From Fibrella forsythiae (GTDB taxonomy: Bacteria; Bacteroidota; Bacteroidia; Cytophagales; Spirosomataceae), in assembly GCF_017353175.1 (NCBI RefSeq), contig NZ_JAFMYW010000003.1, forward strand, positions 1 through 64,000: DNA of 64,000 bases, read 5' to 3'. Positions 1 through 9,230 of the stretch are shown here, one piece after another; within the stretch, counting starts at the first letter, position 1; every line of letters begins with the position of its first letter. The translations under genes and the position numbers were made by a program. The notes beneath the pieces are model-generated. The model was given only the letters and a program-made list of their open reading frames with translations, did not search any database and was not told the origin of the DNA.

Positions 1-1
1 T

Positions 2-154
2 CAAAAACAGCGCACAGCCGCCCATACCGTCGAACCGACTAAACAACGCGGGACAACGGATGTCATTACCACGTGGGCCTGCACCATGACCAGTCTGGCC
101 GTGGGCCGAGGAGGTCATTCCATCCCTGGTCAGCAGAGTAAAAAACGGGTTTAG
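2..154 (+). CDS. Possible lanthipeptide precursor, C-terminal part only
   Basis: This frame is open from the left edge to a TAG at 152-154, giving 50 codons that end 18 bp before the LanB start. The tail is rich in Thr and Ser with a single Cys (TTWACTMTSLAV), followed by RGGHSIPG and a basic end. Class I lanthipeptide precursors often sit directly upstream of lanB and carry a Thr/Ser/Cys-rich core, so position and composition fit. The leader is outside the window and only one Cys is visible, so at most one lanthionine ring could form. It could equally be the end of an unrelated gene or a chance open frame. Confidence 0.3.
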   Translation, partial: QKQRTAAHTVEPTKQRGTTDVITTWACTMTSLAVGRGGHSIPGQQSKKRV

Positions 155-172
155 TTCGGCTCAGGTTATCCT

Positions 173-3100
173 ATGCAGCCGCTTGATTTCTACTGGTTAC
201 GTCAGCCGCTCTTGTCCATAGAACGGCTGATGGCTACGTTACAAGACGGTAATTTATCGGCCCTGCTGGCAGACAAACAGGTAATCGAAGCAATCCACAT
301 GGCTTCTCCAGCTGTGGCCGACCAGTTGGCTATGCGTGCTTCCATAGGCGCAAAAGTGGAAGAAACAGTACTAAAATACCTCCTCCGTATGAGTACCCGT
401 TGCACTCCCTTTGGCTTGTTTGCCGGAGCGGGGGTTGGACGTGTGGCAGACCAGTCGCAGTTTGATGGCAGGCAACGAACGTTTGTACCATATCATCGCT
501 TGGATATGCGCGTCGTTGTGGAACTGGCGCATGAACTAAGCAAGCGTTGCTCCGTTCGAGACCAGCTTCATTTTGTCGCTAATGGAACGGCACATTGCGT
601 TGGAAACCGAATTCGTTACATCGAAAAGCAATGGTCGAATGGACAATGGCAGTATTTCACCAGTGAAATACAAGCCACTGATCATATCTTGACTGTCTTG
701 GACGTAGCCAAGTCTGGTGCACTCATCTTGGATTTAGTGAATGCAATTTCTGATGGAGCGCCTAAGGAAGATGCGTATCACTTCATAAATCGTTTAATAG
801 AAGATGGTCTGCTTCAGAGTAACCTGTTACCCCCTCCAACGGGGGCAGATCCACTCGACTCGCTAGTGGCAATAATAGGAGCGTTTACTGTTCCCCCAGC
901 GGCCTACAGCGATTTAGTAGCCATTCAGAAATTGTTAGCAGCAGCGAAAGGGCAACGTCCGCCTACTCAGCTAATCAAATCCATTCTCGAAAAGAAACTT
1001 GGTTTGCCCGCAAATTCTAGCCCCATTCTTCAAACTGACACGCGGATAGAACAGCCGACTAATCAGGTCAGCAGTCGTATTATTAATCAACTCCAAGCCC
1101 AATTGACCTCCCTGTCCGTACTGGGTCAGTTTACTACAGAAGCTAATGACTTGATCGATTTCAAGCGACGATTTTATGCGCGTTATGAAGAAGAGGAAGT
1201 GCCCTTTTTATTAGCCATGGATGAGGATAGTGGTATTGGGTATGGAAATCGCTTCAGTGAACTAACATCTACTCACGAGTTGATTAACGGTTTGTTGACG
1301 CACCAAGCAGCGAGTCCCACACCGACGTTCCAGGAAGACTCTTTGCAGGAACTTCGACTAAAACTGTATTCATGCTGGTCTTTACAAACTGATTTACCCG
1401 TCGAAATAACCGATCAAGACTTAGCCCGGTTAAGCCTAACTAAAACGTCGCTTCCCGACAGTTTTTATGCGTTCGGGTATTTTTTAGCCGCATCTTCGAC
1501 TACCCTCGACAGCGGCACATATCGCTTTTATCTTAAAACTCTAGGTGGTCCTTCTGCTTTTTCCTTAATGGGCCGTTTTTGCACAATTGATGACGAATTA
1601 CATCAGTTAGTGTCGTCGCAACTTAACCGCCAGCAAGAACAGCAGCCAGATCGCTTACTTGCTGAAATAGCCCACCTCCCTCAAGCTAGGGAAGGAAATG
1701 TGATTCAGCGTCCTCATCTCCGTCAGTATGAGATTCCAGTTCTAACCACATCTACGCTGCCTGTCTCGCAGCAAATTGGTCTTGACGACCTGATGATATC
1801 GATCCCTGGAGCTAACCGTGTCGTTTTACGTTCAAAACGGTTGAATAAACAAGTGATTCCACAATTGACGACCGCGCATAATTACCAGCATGGCTTACCC
1901 ATTTACCGTTTCCTAAGTGACTTGCAGCATCAGCCTACTCCGTTTGCCATCAGTTGGACGTGGGGATCGATGGTACGGCTCCGCCGATTGCCTAGGGTAC
2001 AGTACAAAAATATTATTTTGCATGAGGCTGCATGGTATTTTAAGCAGTCTGATCTGGTGGCAGCTGAATCAGACGATGACAATGTACGTCGTCTACGGGA
2101 GCAGGATCAATTACCCCGTTTGATAGCCATTCAACAGGGCGATCAGGAGCTGTTTTTAGACCTTGATGCTGCCGTATGCCGGCATCTATTTGTTACTACA
2201 CTACGCCGTTTAGGAACCGTGCACGTCGTCGAATGGCTGCGGACACCTGCTAATTGCCCGTTAAATGGGCCTGGTGGCAAAATGACACATGAAGTTGTTA
2301 TTCCCTTCGTTAGTCAGCCCCCAGCACATCTATACGGTTTGACCAAAGCTGCGGCCGTCCTCACCAGCCAGCGGACCTTCCCCCCCGGTAGTGAATGGGT
2401 ATATATAAAAATCTATTGTGGCAACGCTACCTCGACGCTTGTTTTGGCACAATTAATCAGTTTCGCTCGCCAATTAGTCCATCAAGGTCAGGTGAGCCAC
2501 TGGTTCTTTGTTCGTTATGCAGATCCCGAGCCCCATATTCGCTTTCGATTCAAGCTAGCTGAGCCCAGCCTCTACTCAGCAGTAGTAGTAGGCTGCCAAA
2601 ACACGTTAGCAGAGTACATTAGGTCAGGAGAGATACATAGACTATTAACGGACACGTATCGCCGGGAACTCGAACGATATGGCGACGCAATCATCGAGCA
2701 GACCGAACGGATTTTCTGGCGCGATAGTGAATTAGTCAGCGATTTACTGGAGCTAGACTTAAGTGACATACTCCTTTTCCGGACTGCCTTATTGGTCATT
2801 AATCAATATCAGACGAGTTTTGGACTAACTCAGCAGGAGAAACAGCTGCACTGTAAACATATGTATAACGCATTATTTGCCAAGCATGAAGCTTTACCAA
2901 ACTTACGGCAGGCGTTGGCTAATCAGTACAGGAAAAATCAATCCGATGTTTTATATATAATCCAGCAGGGGTTCCAAGAGGATGAGCGTGAAATCGTCTG
3001 TTCCGTCAACCGTTTCAGAGACTCAATCAATGAGTATATGATAGTTATACTGCATAATTTTTCCTCTAATGAACAGGGCAATAAGCAGGATTACATTGGC

Positions 3101-3226
3101 AATGTGGGACATATGTTCCTCAATCGCCTCTTTAGCGTCCATCAGCCCTACTACGAACTCTTGGTGTATCATCATCTCTACCGAGCCTATCAATCCATTA
3201 GTGCTCAGTCAAGTAAGGAGAGTTAG
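173..3226 (+). CDS. Class I lanthipeptide dehydratase (LanB), full length
   Basis: LanB enzymes glutamylate Ser/Thr side chains of a precursor peptide with Glu-tRNA and then eliminate glutamate to give Dha/Dhb. At 1,017 aa this has the usual size of a complete two-domain LanB. The N-terminal Lant_dehydr_N glutamylation domain (about residues 1-640) has the typical signature around residues 60-85 (KYLLRMSTRCTPFGLFAG). The C-terminal SpaB_C elimination domain (about 730-1010) shows the family pattern WFFVRYADPEPHIRFRF. Both halves look intact. No LanC cyclase, transporter or protease follows; the next gene is a haem peroxidase. The rest of the cluster could lie left of position 1. The family call is firm, the product unknown. 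Confidence 0.9.
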   Translation: MQPLDFYWLRQPLLSIERLMATLQDGNLSALLADKQVIEAIHMASPAVADQLAMRASIGAKVEETVLKYLLRMSTRCTPFGLFAGAGVGRVADQSQFDGRQRTFVPYHRLDMRVVVELAHELSKRCSVRDQLHFVANGTAHCVGNRIRYIEKQWSNGQWQYFTSEIQATDHILTVLDVAKSGALILDLVNAISDGAPKEDAYHFINRLIEDGLLQSNLLPPPTGADPLDSLVAIIGAFTVPPAAYSDLVAIQKLLAAAKGQRPPTQLIKSILEKKLGLPANSSPILQTDTRIEQPTNQVSSRIINQLQAQLTSLSVLGQFTTEANDLIDFKRRFYARYEEEEVPFLLAMDEDSGIGYGNRFSELTSTHELINGLLTHQAASPTPTFQEDSLQELRLKLYSCWSLQTDLPVEITDQDLARLSLTKTSLPDSFYAFGYFLAASSTTLDSGTYRFYLKTLGGPSAFSLMGRFCTIDDELHQLVSSQLNRQQEQQPDRLLAEIAHLPQAREGNVIQRPHLRQYEIPVLTTSTLPVSQQIGLDDLMISIPGANRVVLRSKRLNKQVIPQLTTAHNYQHGLPIYRFLSDLQHQPTPFAISWTWGSMVRLRRLPRVQYKNIILHEAAWYFKQSDLVAAESDDDNVRRLREQDQLPRLIAIQQGDQELFLDLDAAVCRHLFVTTLRRLGTVHVVEWLRTPANCPLNGPGGKMTHEVVIPFVSQPPAHLYGLTKAAAVLTSQRTFPPGSEWVYIKIYCGNATSTLVLAQLISFARQLVHQGQVSHWFFVRYADPEPHIRFRFKLAEPSLYSAVVVGCQNTLAEYIRSGEIHRLLTDTYRRELERYGDAIIEQTERIFWRDSELVSDLLELDLSDILLFRTALLVINQYQTSFGLTQQEKQLHCKHMYNALFAKHEALPNLRQALANQYRKNQSDVLYIIQQGFQEDEREIVCSVNRFRDSINEYMIVILHNFSSNEQGNKQDYIGNVGHMFLNRLFSVHQPYYELLVYHHLYRAYQSISAQSSKES

Positions 3227-3366
3227 CTTGCAGGATGAAGATTTCACTATTTACAATGAGCTACTCGTCAAGCACTCCATTTTGAGTCAGTAGTTGATCA
3301 CCCAAATATGACCTTTTAATTACAATAGACCAGCCACTAGGTATTTTTTTAATTTGCCCATTTAAC

Positions 3367-4893
3367 ATGGAACCGTCTTCACCAAATGCTCCTAATCAAG
3401 CGCCAGCCGAACACCTAGCCCACGGGTTTAAGCGCACCTTATTTGGTTTTTCCCCGTCGCTCAAGAAAGCGTCTAATAATTACGGGTATCTGTTTAAGAC
3501 GAGCTCTTCAAAAGCCAGCCTACCGTTTTCCTCAGATAACCAGCAGTTACTTGAGCGACTAGGCCGCTCCATGATTGATTCCGATGGTCGCGATGAACAG
3601 AGTGGCTTTAGTGGCATCGATGCTGGCTATACGTATTTCGGTCAGTTTGTCGATCATGACTTGACACTTGATGTAGACTCTAAAACGAGTCAGTTGCAAG
3701 ATGCCAGTCAGCTAACGAACTACCGTTCACCGAATTTAGATCTGGATTCGGTGTACGGAGCAGGTCCAGCTATTAGCGCCTACATGTACGATACGGAGAG
3801 CCTGCGCTTTATATTGGGCCGAACGAGTGGCCAAGGGCAAGAATTTGACTTACCCAGAACGACGGGAGCTAATTCTGGCCTTGCCATCATAGGCGATCCG
3901 CGTAATGATGAAAACTTATTTGTCGCGCAATTTCACATGAGCATACTACGGTTTCACAACGCGGTCGTTGAGGCCCTGAGGCCTTCATTCTCTCCAGAAA
4001 AAAAAGCAGAGTTATTCGCGCAAGCCCAAAAAGAGGTACGACAACATTATCAGTGGGTGGTGTTTCATGATTATTTGCGCACCCTTATCGGCGCTGATCT
4101 ACTGAACGATCTCTTAAGCAACGGGCCAACTTACTTTACGCGGAAGAAATATCCCAGTTTCTCTATGCCCGTTGAGTTTTCAGTAGCCGCTTATCGCTTT
4201 GGCCATAGCCTTATTCGTAATCACTATCATTTCAACGCTTCTTTTTCGGACGCGCCCTTTACGAATGCATTTGGCTTTACAAAGGGAACGGTACCGTCCA
4301 TCTGGAATGTACACTGGCCTAGCTTTTTTGGCACAGCGGCACAACCTGCGGTCAATAAAGCGCGGAAAATAGATACGTGTGTGGCTTTTAGCATGGGCAA
4401 TTTACCCCTTGCTCCCGGTGCAGCTCCTCAGAACATGTTTACGGTGTTGTCGGCTCGTAACCTGGTCCGTAGCATGGCCTTAAACGTGCCAACGGGGCAA
4501 TATGTAGCCAAACGGATGAGGCAAACGCCCCTATCTCAAGCACAGCTTTTAAGTAGTCCATACTTGAACCCGACTGACGAACAAGTTACGAGCCATAGGC
4601 AACAGCAAGAAATTCTACAGGCCGACAACGGCTTATTGCTAAAGCAGACACCCTTATGGTTTTACATCCTTAAGGAAGCTGAAGTCATTCATCAAGGGGA
4701 GCAGCTTGGTCCTGTAGGTGGCCGAATTGTAGGTGAGGTATTTATGCGCCTTTTGGTTGATAGTGAAGAATCATTTATTCACAATCCTGAATTTAAGCCT
4801 CACTATGGCTTTGAGGGAACAGACCCTAGTAAGTACAAAATCGCTGATATGTTACGCTTTGCAGGTACGTATCCCATTCCCGGTTTACAGTAA
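3367..4893 (+). CDS. Animal-type haem peroxidase family protein
   Basis: This 508-aa protein belongs to the animal haem peroxidase superfamily (An_peroxidase), which includes myeloperoxidase, prostaglandin synthase and bacterial peroxidase/dioxygenase relatives. Visible active-site elements are the distal region FGQFVDHDLT (D96, H97), GDPRNDEN with the catalytic Arg and Glu (R179, E182), and the proximal-His segment YRFGHSLIRNHY (H280, N286). No signal peptide is evident at the chosen ATG, so the protein is probably cytoplasmic unless another export route is used. It lies 140 bp after lanB and 125 bp before a patatin-like lipase on the same strand. A role in oxidising lipids released by that lipase, or in tailoring a peptide product, is possible but inferred from position only. 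Confidence 0.88.
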   Translation: MEPSSPNAPNQAPAEHLAHGFKRTLFGFSPSLKKASNNYGYLFKTSSSKASLPFSSDNQQLLERLGRSMIDSDGRDEQSGFSGIDAGYTYFGQFVDHDLTLDVDSKTSQLQDASQLTNYRSPNLDLDSVYGAGPAISAYMYDTESLRFILGRTSGQGQEFDLPRTTGANSGLAIIGDPRNDENLFVAQFHMSILRFHNAVVEALRPSFSPEKKAELFAQAQKEVRQHYQWVVFHDYLRTLIGADLLNDLLSNGPTYFTRKKYPSFSMPVEFSVAAYRFGHSLIRNHYHFNASFSDAPFTNAFGFTKGTVPSIWNVHWPSFFGTAAQPAVNKARKIDTCVAFSMGNLPLAPGAAPQNMFTVLSARNLVRSMALNVPTGQYVAKRMRQTPLSQAQLLSSPYLNPTDEQVTSHRQQQEILQADNGLLLKQTPLWFYILKEAEVIHQGEQLGPVGGRIVGEVFMRLLVDSEESFIHNPEFKPHYGFEGTDPSKYKIADMLRFAGTYPIPGLQ

Positions 4894-5018
4894 GCCTTTT
4901 CCATTTAAAAGCATTGATTTGGCAGGTCATTAGTGACGGACCAGAATTAGCGGGTATCTCTGAATACTCTCTGCTACTGTGAAATCATGAACAATGCATA
5001 AATCCTTATAACCCAACC

Positions 5019-6047
5019 ATGAAGAAAATCTTATCAATTGACGGCGGTGGGATCAGGGGTATTATTCCAGGGCAAGTTCTAGTTAGTCTAGAAAAAAAAC
5101 TCCAAGCCAAAGTTGGGGATCAAAATGCACGCCTGGCTGATTTCTTTGACTTCTTTGCCGGTACAAGCACTGGTGGCATTCTAACTTGCATCTATCTATG
5201 CCCTTCTGAAGAGGATAATCAGAAAGCTCGCTTCTCTGCTGAAGAAGCGGTAGATCTTTATATTAAAAATGGTAGTAAAATATTTGATTTGTCAATCTGG
5301 CAAAGGATTGTGTCAGCAGATGGCATATCGGATGAAAAATATGATGCTTCCGCCTTAGAGAAACTGCTTAAACGATATTTCAAATCTTTAACGTTAAGTC
5401 AACTCATCAAACCATGTATCATTCCGAGCTATGATATTCAAAAGAGGCGTGCGCATTTTTTTGCCCAGCACGATTTCCAAAAGAAAGGAGAAGGATCGGA
5501 TTATTTAATCCGGGATGTGTGTCGCGCAACTTCCGCAGCACCAACCTATTTCGAGGCTGCTTTAAGTGAATCAATCAGCGGTATTTCTTATCCACTTATA
5601 GACGGAGGAGTTTTTGCCAATAACCCGGCCCTATGTGCTTATTCAGAAGTGTGTGGAGCCGATGGTGACTTAAGTGCTAAAGATATGTTCGTGGTTTCGC
5701 TAGGAACCAGCAGCGTAAATGCTAGATATGACTATGATAAAGCCAAAAATTGGGGATCCATAAATTGGATTAAACCAGTCATAGATATTATGATGTCAGG
5801 TGCGTCAGAAACGACACATTATCATCTGACAAAAATGTTTAATGCTATTGGGAGACCAACTCAGTACGTGCGCTTCCAACCCACCGATTTAAGGAATGCT
5901 AATCCTGCAATGGATGATGCTACAGAGCAAAATATAGCGGCTTTAGTTGAAGTTGGCAAAGAAACCGCCCAAGATTGTGATAAAGAGTTAGATCGGATTG
6001 TGAATATATTAGTTGGTGAAGGCCTTGATCCAGTTACCTTCTCTTAA
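5019..6047 (+). CDS. Patatin-like phospholipase
   Basis: The patatin family hydrolyses acyl ester bonds in lipids with a Ser-Asp dyad. This 342-aa protein shows the oxyanion-hole loop DGGGIRG (residues 8-14), the nucleophile elbow GTSTG with S50, and the catalytic Asp in DGGVFANNP (D195). Length fits a single-domain patatin. There is no signal peptide. Bacterial patatins serve in lipid turnover, as secreted toxins, or as CBASS effectors; no cyclase gene is next to it, so CBASS is not supported. The gene has its own 125-bp upstream gap and stands between the peroxidase and a lipoprotein pair, all on the same strand. Confidence 0.88.
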   Translation: MKKILSIDGGGIRGIIPGQVLVSLEKKLQAKVGDQNARLADFFDFFAGTSTGGILTCIYLCPSEEDNQKARFSAEEAVDLYIKNGSKIFDLSIWQRIVSADGISDEKYDASALEKLLKRYFKSLTLSQLIKPCIIPSYDIQKRRAHFFAQHDFQKKGEGSDYLIRDVCRATSAAPTYFEAALSESISGISYPLIDGGVFANNPALCAYSEVCGADGDLSAKDMFVVSLGTSSVNARYDYDKAKNWGSINWIKPVIDIMMSGASETTHYHLTKMFNAIGRPTQYVRFQPTDLRNANPAMDDATEQNIAALVEVGKETAQDCDKELDRIVNILVGEGLDPVTFS

Positions 6048-6211
6048 ATTAACTGGTCTTTGTCTCCGCTCCATGCCTAAAAATGCTGTTTTATACGTGC
6101 TACTAGTCTTAAAAAATGTCACTCCTGTAGAACTAGCCTACAATACCCTACTTAATAAAGAGCTCTGGTGAAACCACTAAAGTTAGATTCACACTGATAA
6201 CCGCTTACTTC

Positions 6212-7144
6212 ATGAAAAGGTCGATTTGGGCTTTACTGATTATAACGTTGTTGAATGGGTGCGCTGTCCTCAATAAAACTCAGGTTGATGCGGTGAATCA
6301 GTTTGCTTTAATCAGCAGGAACTTTTCTGCCTATCCTAGTAGAATCATTATTGAGCTAGACGATATACGGCGAGAAAGGGGATTATATAATTCGAATTCT
6401 CTTATTGATGATCCAACCGCGCATATTGACAACTTAAATAGTTTATATGATTTTCAGGTATCGAATTCAACTGTATCTGAAAAAGTAGATATTACGTTTA
6501 GAATAATTGATAAATACGCGCAATCGCTTCAGTTATTAACTTCGGATAGATACACTTCAGATGTTTCTGACCAGGTCAAGTCGTTAAGTATAGGTTTGGA
6601 TTCATTGAGTAGCTTGTATAATTCGAAAATACGAAACACCCCCCCGCTACCCACAGGTATCGGTAACGTTGTTAGTCAATTGGTTGCACGAGGTGGTCGT
6701 CAGTTGATCCGAGCCAGACAAGCAAAGGAACTCAAGTTATTCGTTCCTAGGGCGGATGCATTGATCGATATTATGTGCAAAAACCTTCTTGAATTTCTTG
6801 AACAGTCTAGAATTCAAGAGTTACTGGACAATGAGGCCAATAACCTACCGCGTGATTTCAAGCTTTATTTGATCTCGCGTGCACAATTGAAATCTAATTC
6901 ATCAATCAAGGATGAACAGGCTTATCTAAATTTGAGAAGCCGTTTAGATGGTGTTAAATTACTCAAAGCTCAATCTATTGCGGCTGTTCATTCTTTACAG
7001 GAAGGTCATCACAAATTAGTGTCAATCGTCATGAGAAAGATGACTCTTACGGACAATATAAAAGAAGTTCAAATTTTTTATGAGGACGTCAAGCAAGTAA
7101 GAGCTACTATTCAAAGAATTGATATCGCCAGAACGACAAGATAA
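6212..7144 (+). CDS. Hypothetical lipoprotein, helical
   Basis: I do not recognise a family. The N terminus is a lipoprotein signal peptide (MKRSIWALLIITLLNGC, lipobox LNGC, Cys17), so the mature 294-aa protein should be membrane-anchored in the periplasm or outer membrane. The remainder is predicted mostly helical from its composition, without further membrane segments. Its stop overlaps the start of the next gene (TAATG), so the two are translationally coupled and probably act together. Confidence 0.65.
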   Translation: MKRSIWALLIITLLNGCAVLNKTQVDAVNQFALISRNFSAYPSRIIIELDDIRRERGLYNSNSLIDDPTAHIDNLNSLYDFQVSNSTVSEKVDITFRIIDKYAQSLQLLTSDRYTSDVSDQVKSLSIGLDSLSSLYNSKIRNTPPLPTGIGNVVSQLVARGGRQLIRARQAKELKLFVPRADALIDIMCKNLLEFLEQSRIQELLDNEANNLPRDFKLYLISRAQLKSNSSIKDEQAYLNLRSRLDGVKLLKAQSIAAVHSLQEGHHKLVSIVMRKMTLTDNIKEVQIFYEDVKQVRATIQRIDIARTTR

Positions 7145-7485
7145 TGAACGGAGAGAAGATTGAAACATTAAAGCAATTGCTGCCTGCCAAAGATGAACTT
7201 ATAGAACTACGATCTCGCGAAGATCTACCGAAAGGCCAAAGGAAACTACTGGATAAAGCTCTGATGCATCTCAATAAAATTGAACGCACTATATTAATAG
7301 AGATAGGCAACCAGCTCATCTGCAACTTAACAGAAGATGCAGACAAGCTCAAGCAACTCATCAATGAGATTGAGCAAAAATCAGATGCTTTAAAAACTAC
7401 ATCTAAAACAATTAGTCAGGCTGTCAGCATAGTAGAAGCTTTAATCAAAGTAGTATCCACCGCTACTTCAGTAGGCTTATCGTAA
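7144..7485 (+). CDS. Small helical protein coupled to the preceding lipoprotein gene
   Basis: The ATG at 7144-7146 overlaps the TAA of the lipoprotein gene by one base. The 113-aa product is charged and helical up to about residue 90 and ends with a weakly hydrophobic stretch rich in Val, Ala and Ser (about residues 88-113), which could be a membrane-associating tail. No signal peptide and no family recognised. The coupling to the lipoprotein is the only functional hint. Confidence 0.55.
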   Translation: MNGEKIETLKQLLPAKDELIELRSREDLPKGQRKLLDKALMHLNKIERTILIEIGNQLICNLTEDADKLKQLINEIEQKSDALKTTSKTISQAVSIVEALIKVVSTATSVGLS

Positions 7486-7846
7486 AAATGAAATATCAGT
7501 GTAATATATACTCATTAGTAATAAAATTTCTAATCTAGCTACATTCAAGTGCTTACGCTAAGAAACAGTAACTTCGTTGGAGAAAAGAGACTCTATAGAT
7601 AAGATGTACTTAACTTTTCTTAACTCATAGCCAGCCTGTCGTTTGCCCAATACACTGTGGCTGTTTTAATAAGTTGGCTAGGTTCAATAAGTATCTGCAT
7701 TAGACTTTAAAGGATGAAGATCAACTGCCAGACTTAATTTTTCTGTATGCTCTAAAATAGTGCGTTTTTTAATGCAAAGAAACAGTAGATTATCGCTAGA
7801 ACACCTTTAAGTTGAAATTGCCCAACTTCTAATCACACTATTAATT
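7486..7846. other. Intergenic stretch, nothing recognised
   Basis: This AT-rich 361-bp gap separates the lipoprotein operon from the EcsC-like gene. No open frame with coding character, tRNA, clear terminator or repeat was seen. It presumably carries the promoter for the downstream gene. Confidence 0.4.
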
Positions 7847-8503
7847 ATGGACTTATTAAAAATTGTAAATTCTGTAACACCTTCTTTCCCCGAAATTCAG
7901 GAAGAAATAAAGGAACTACGTAGAGCTCATCCAACAAAGAGTAAGCATGAAATAGCAGAGCTGTATGGAAATCGAATTCGTACAAAGTATACTTCAGTAG
8001 GGATTACTTCAGCGCTTCCCAGTATCATTCCAGGAGTTGGAACTCTAACTCAAGCTGCTGTCGAAGTGGGGACTATTACTGCTGATCTTGCTTTAATGCT
8101 TAGATGGATGGGGGCTATTTGCTACGGTACTGCTTTTATTTACGATAAAAATAAAGACTCTGAATTTAGTCAAGAATTTATTACTGTGCTTGGATTAGAA
8201 TACGGCGCTATCACGGTTTACAAAAATGCTACAGCTTTTTTTGGTGGAAAAGTAGTCCAAGATCAATTTAAAAGACATTTTCCTAAAAAAATATTAGGTC
8301 AAATCAATAAAGCTGTTGGAATGCGACTATTAACAAAGTTCGGGACTAAGCGAGGAAGTATTGCCCTAGGTAAGCTCATACCATTTGGTATAGGTGCAGC
8401 AGTTTCTGGAACCGTGAATTATAGAACTATGGACAGCTTTAAAAATAAAGCTATAGAATATTATAGCTCTGATGACAATTCTGAATACGTATTGGTAGAG
8501 TAA
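7847..8503 (+). CDS. EcsC family-like protein
   Basis: The 218-aa sequence resembles the EcsC family (named after a B. subtilis protein encoded with an ABC transporter; biochemical role unknown). The resemblance rests on the central hydrophobic IIPGVGTLTQ region followed by ADLALMLRWMGAI (about residues 62-95) and on a C-terminal LGKLIPFGIGAAVSGTVNY segment (about 178-197), a pattern typical of EcsC C termini. Several hydrophobic stretches suggest membrane association. The gene is flanked by long gaps and has no obvious operon partner. Confidence 0.6.
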   Translation: MDLLKIVNSVTPSFPEIQEEIKELRRAHPTKSKHEIAELYGNRIRTKYTSVGITSALPSIIPGVGTLTQAAVEVGTITADLALMLRWMGAICYGTAFIYDKNKDSEFSQEFITVLGLEYGAITVYKNATAFFGGKVVQDQFKRHFPKKILGQINKAVGMRLLTKFGTKRGSIALGKLIPFGIGAAVSGTVNYRTMDSFKNKAIEYYSSDDNSEYVLVE

Positions 8504-8934
8504 AAGTGCATGCGGCTCGTGAGCGGGGAGAGCATAAGAGATATTAGACTAGAGTCAGTTTCAAGCTATTTTCAGAAATAGATTTAGTCTTAAATGTAGA
8601 AAGATTTTTCCTGTAGGACTAAAGCCATCTTACCAAACATCAACCGAAAATAACGATCCTTCTAGGAATGAAATAATGAATAGTAGCAAATTCATGTTTG
8701 AGTCCCATTAGTGAATGCACCTTGAGATTAAATGTGACGTACTTGTTCTAAGATGTGGCATCTTGAGTAAAACCTAGTGTTTGCTAGTTCCGCTATTATG
8801 ATAAAAAAATTGCTGAATAAATCAGTTTTCCTCTAACAGGTATAGCTATCAAATACTCATTAAAAACGCGTACTTACAAATTTGTATTTAGTCAGTTATA
8901 GCTTTTAAATTTAAACTCAAATAGTTTAAAGATT
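8504..8934. other. Intergenic stretch, nothing recognised
   Basis: AT-rich 431-bp gap between the EcsC-like gene and a broken small gene. I see no coding frame, RNA gene or repeat that I would defend. Confidence 0.35.
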
Positions 8935-8938
8935 ATGG

Positions 8939-9184
8939 ACCTCAGACATTTTTGGTGCAATTGGTGATGCGTTTAAAAAGAGCGCTATTATGTGGCCAGT
9001 GACTTGAATAATTATTTCAGCATGGGTCAAACAACAGTCTAAAAAGGGTTTGAATCGTCAGTACTATGATCTTGGTCCAAACAAAGGGTCTGCTGAGTGG
9101 CAGAAGTTGCGAAAATTGGAGAAAACCTACAACGAAGGCCACGATGCAGGTCAAGTAGAAAAGAAACAACCGTACAAAAGATAG
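8939..9184 (+). pseudogene. Broken small membrane-protein gene (in-frame TGA, no start)
   Basis: One frame reads SDIFGAIGDAFKKSAIMWPVT, then TGA at 9005-9007, then IIISAWVKQQSKKG and onward to a TAG at 9182-9184. Across the stop the sequence makes a sensible small protein of about 80 residues with a hydrophobic segment (IMWPVT-IIISAW) and a polar, basic C terminus. No ATG precedes it in frame (a TAA lies just upstream). The nearest ATG, at 8935, is in another frame, so a frameshift at the start is also likely. A hairpin follows directly, as expected for a once-functional gene. I do not recognise the family. Decay is the simplest reading. Confidence 0.5.
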
Positions 9185-9188
9185 ATCA

Positions 9189-9230
9189 CGATCTTGGAAG
9201 TAAAAGTGATCACTTTTGTCTCCAAGGTCG
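9189..9230. terminator. Long hairpin after the broken gene
   Basis: An inverted repeat with outer arms of 10 bp (CGATCTTGGA at 9189-9198 against TCCAAGGTCG at 9221-9230, one G-T mismatch) encloses a perfect 16-bp palindrome AAAAGTGATCACTTTT (9202-9217). It has no long T-tract. It sits 5 bp after the stop of the broken small gene and is probably its terminator. Confidence 0.5.

Noticed and set aside
5019-6047. CBASS effector role for the patatin-like protein
   Set aside because: No CD-NTase or accessory gene is adjacent on either side.
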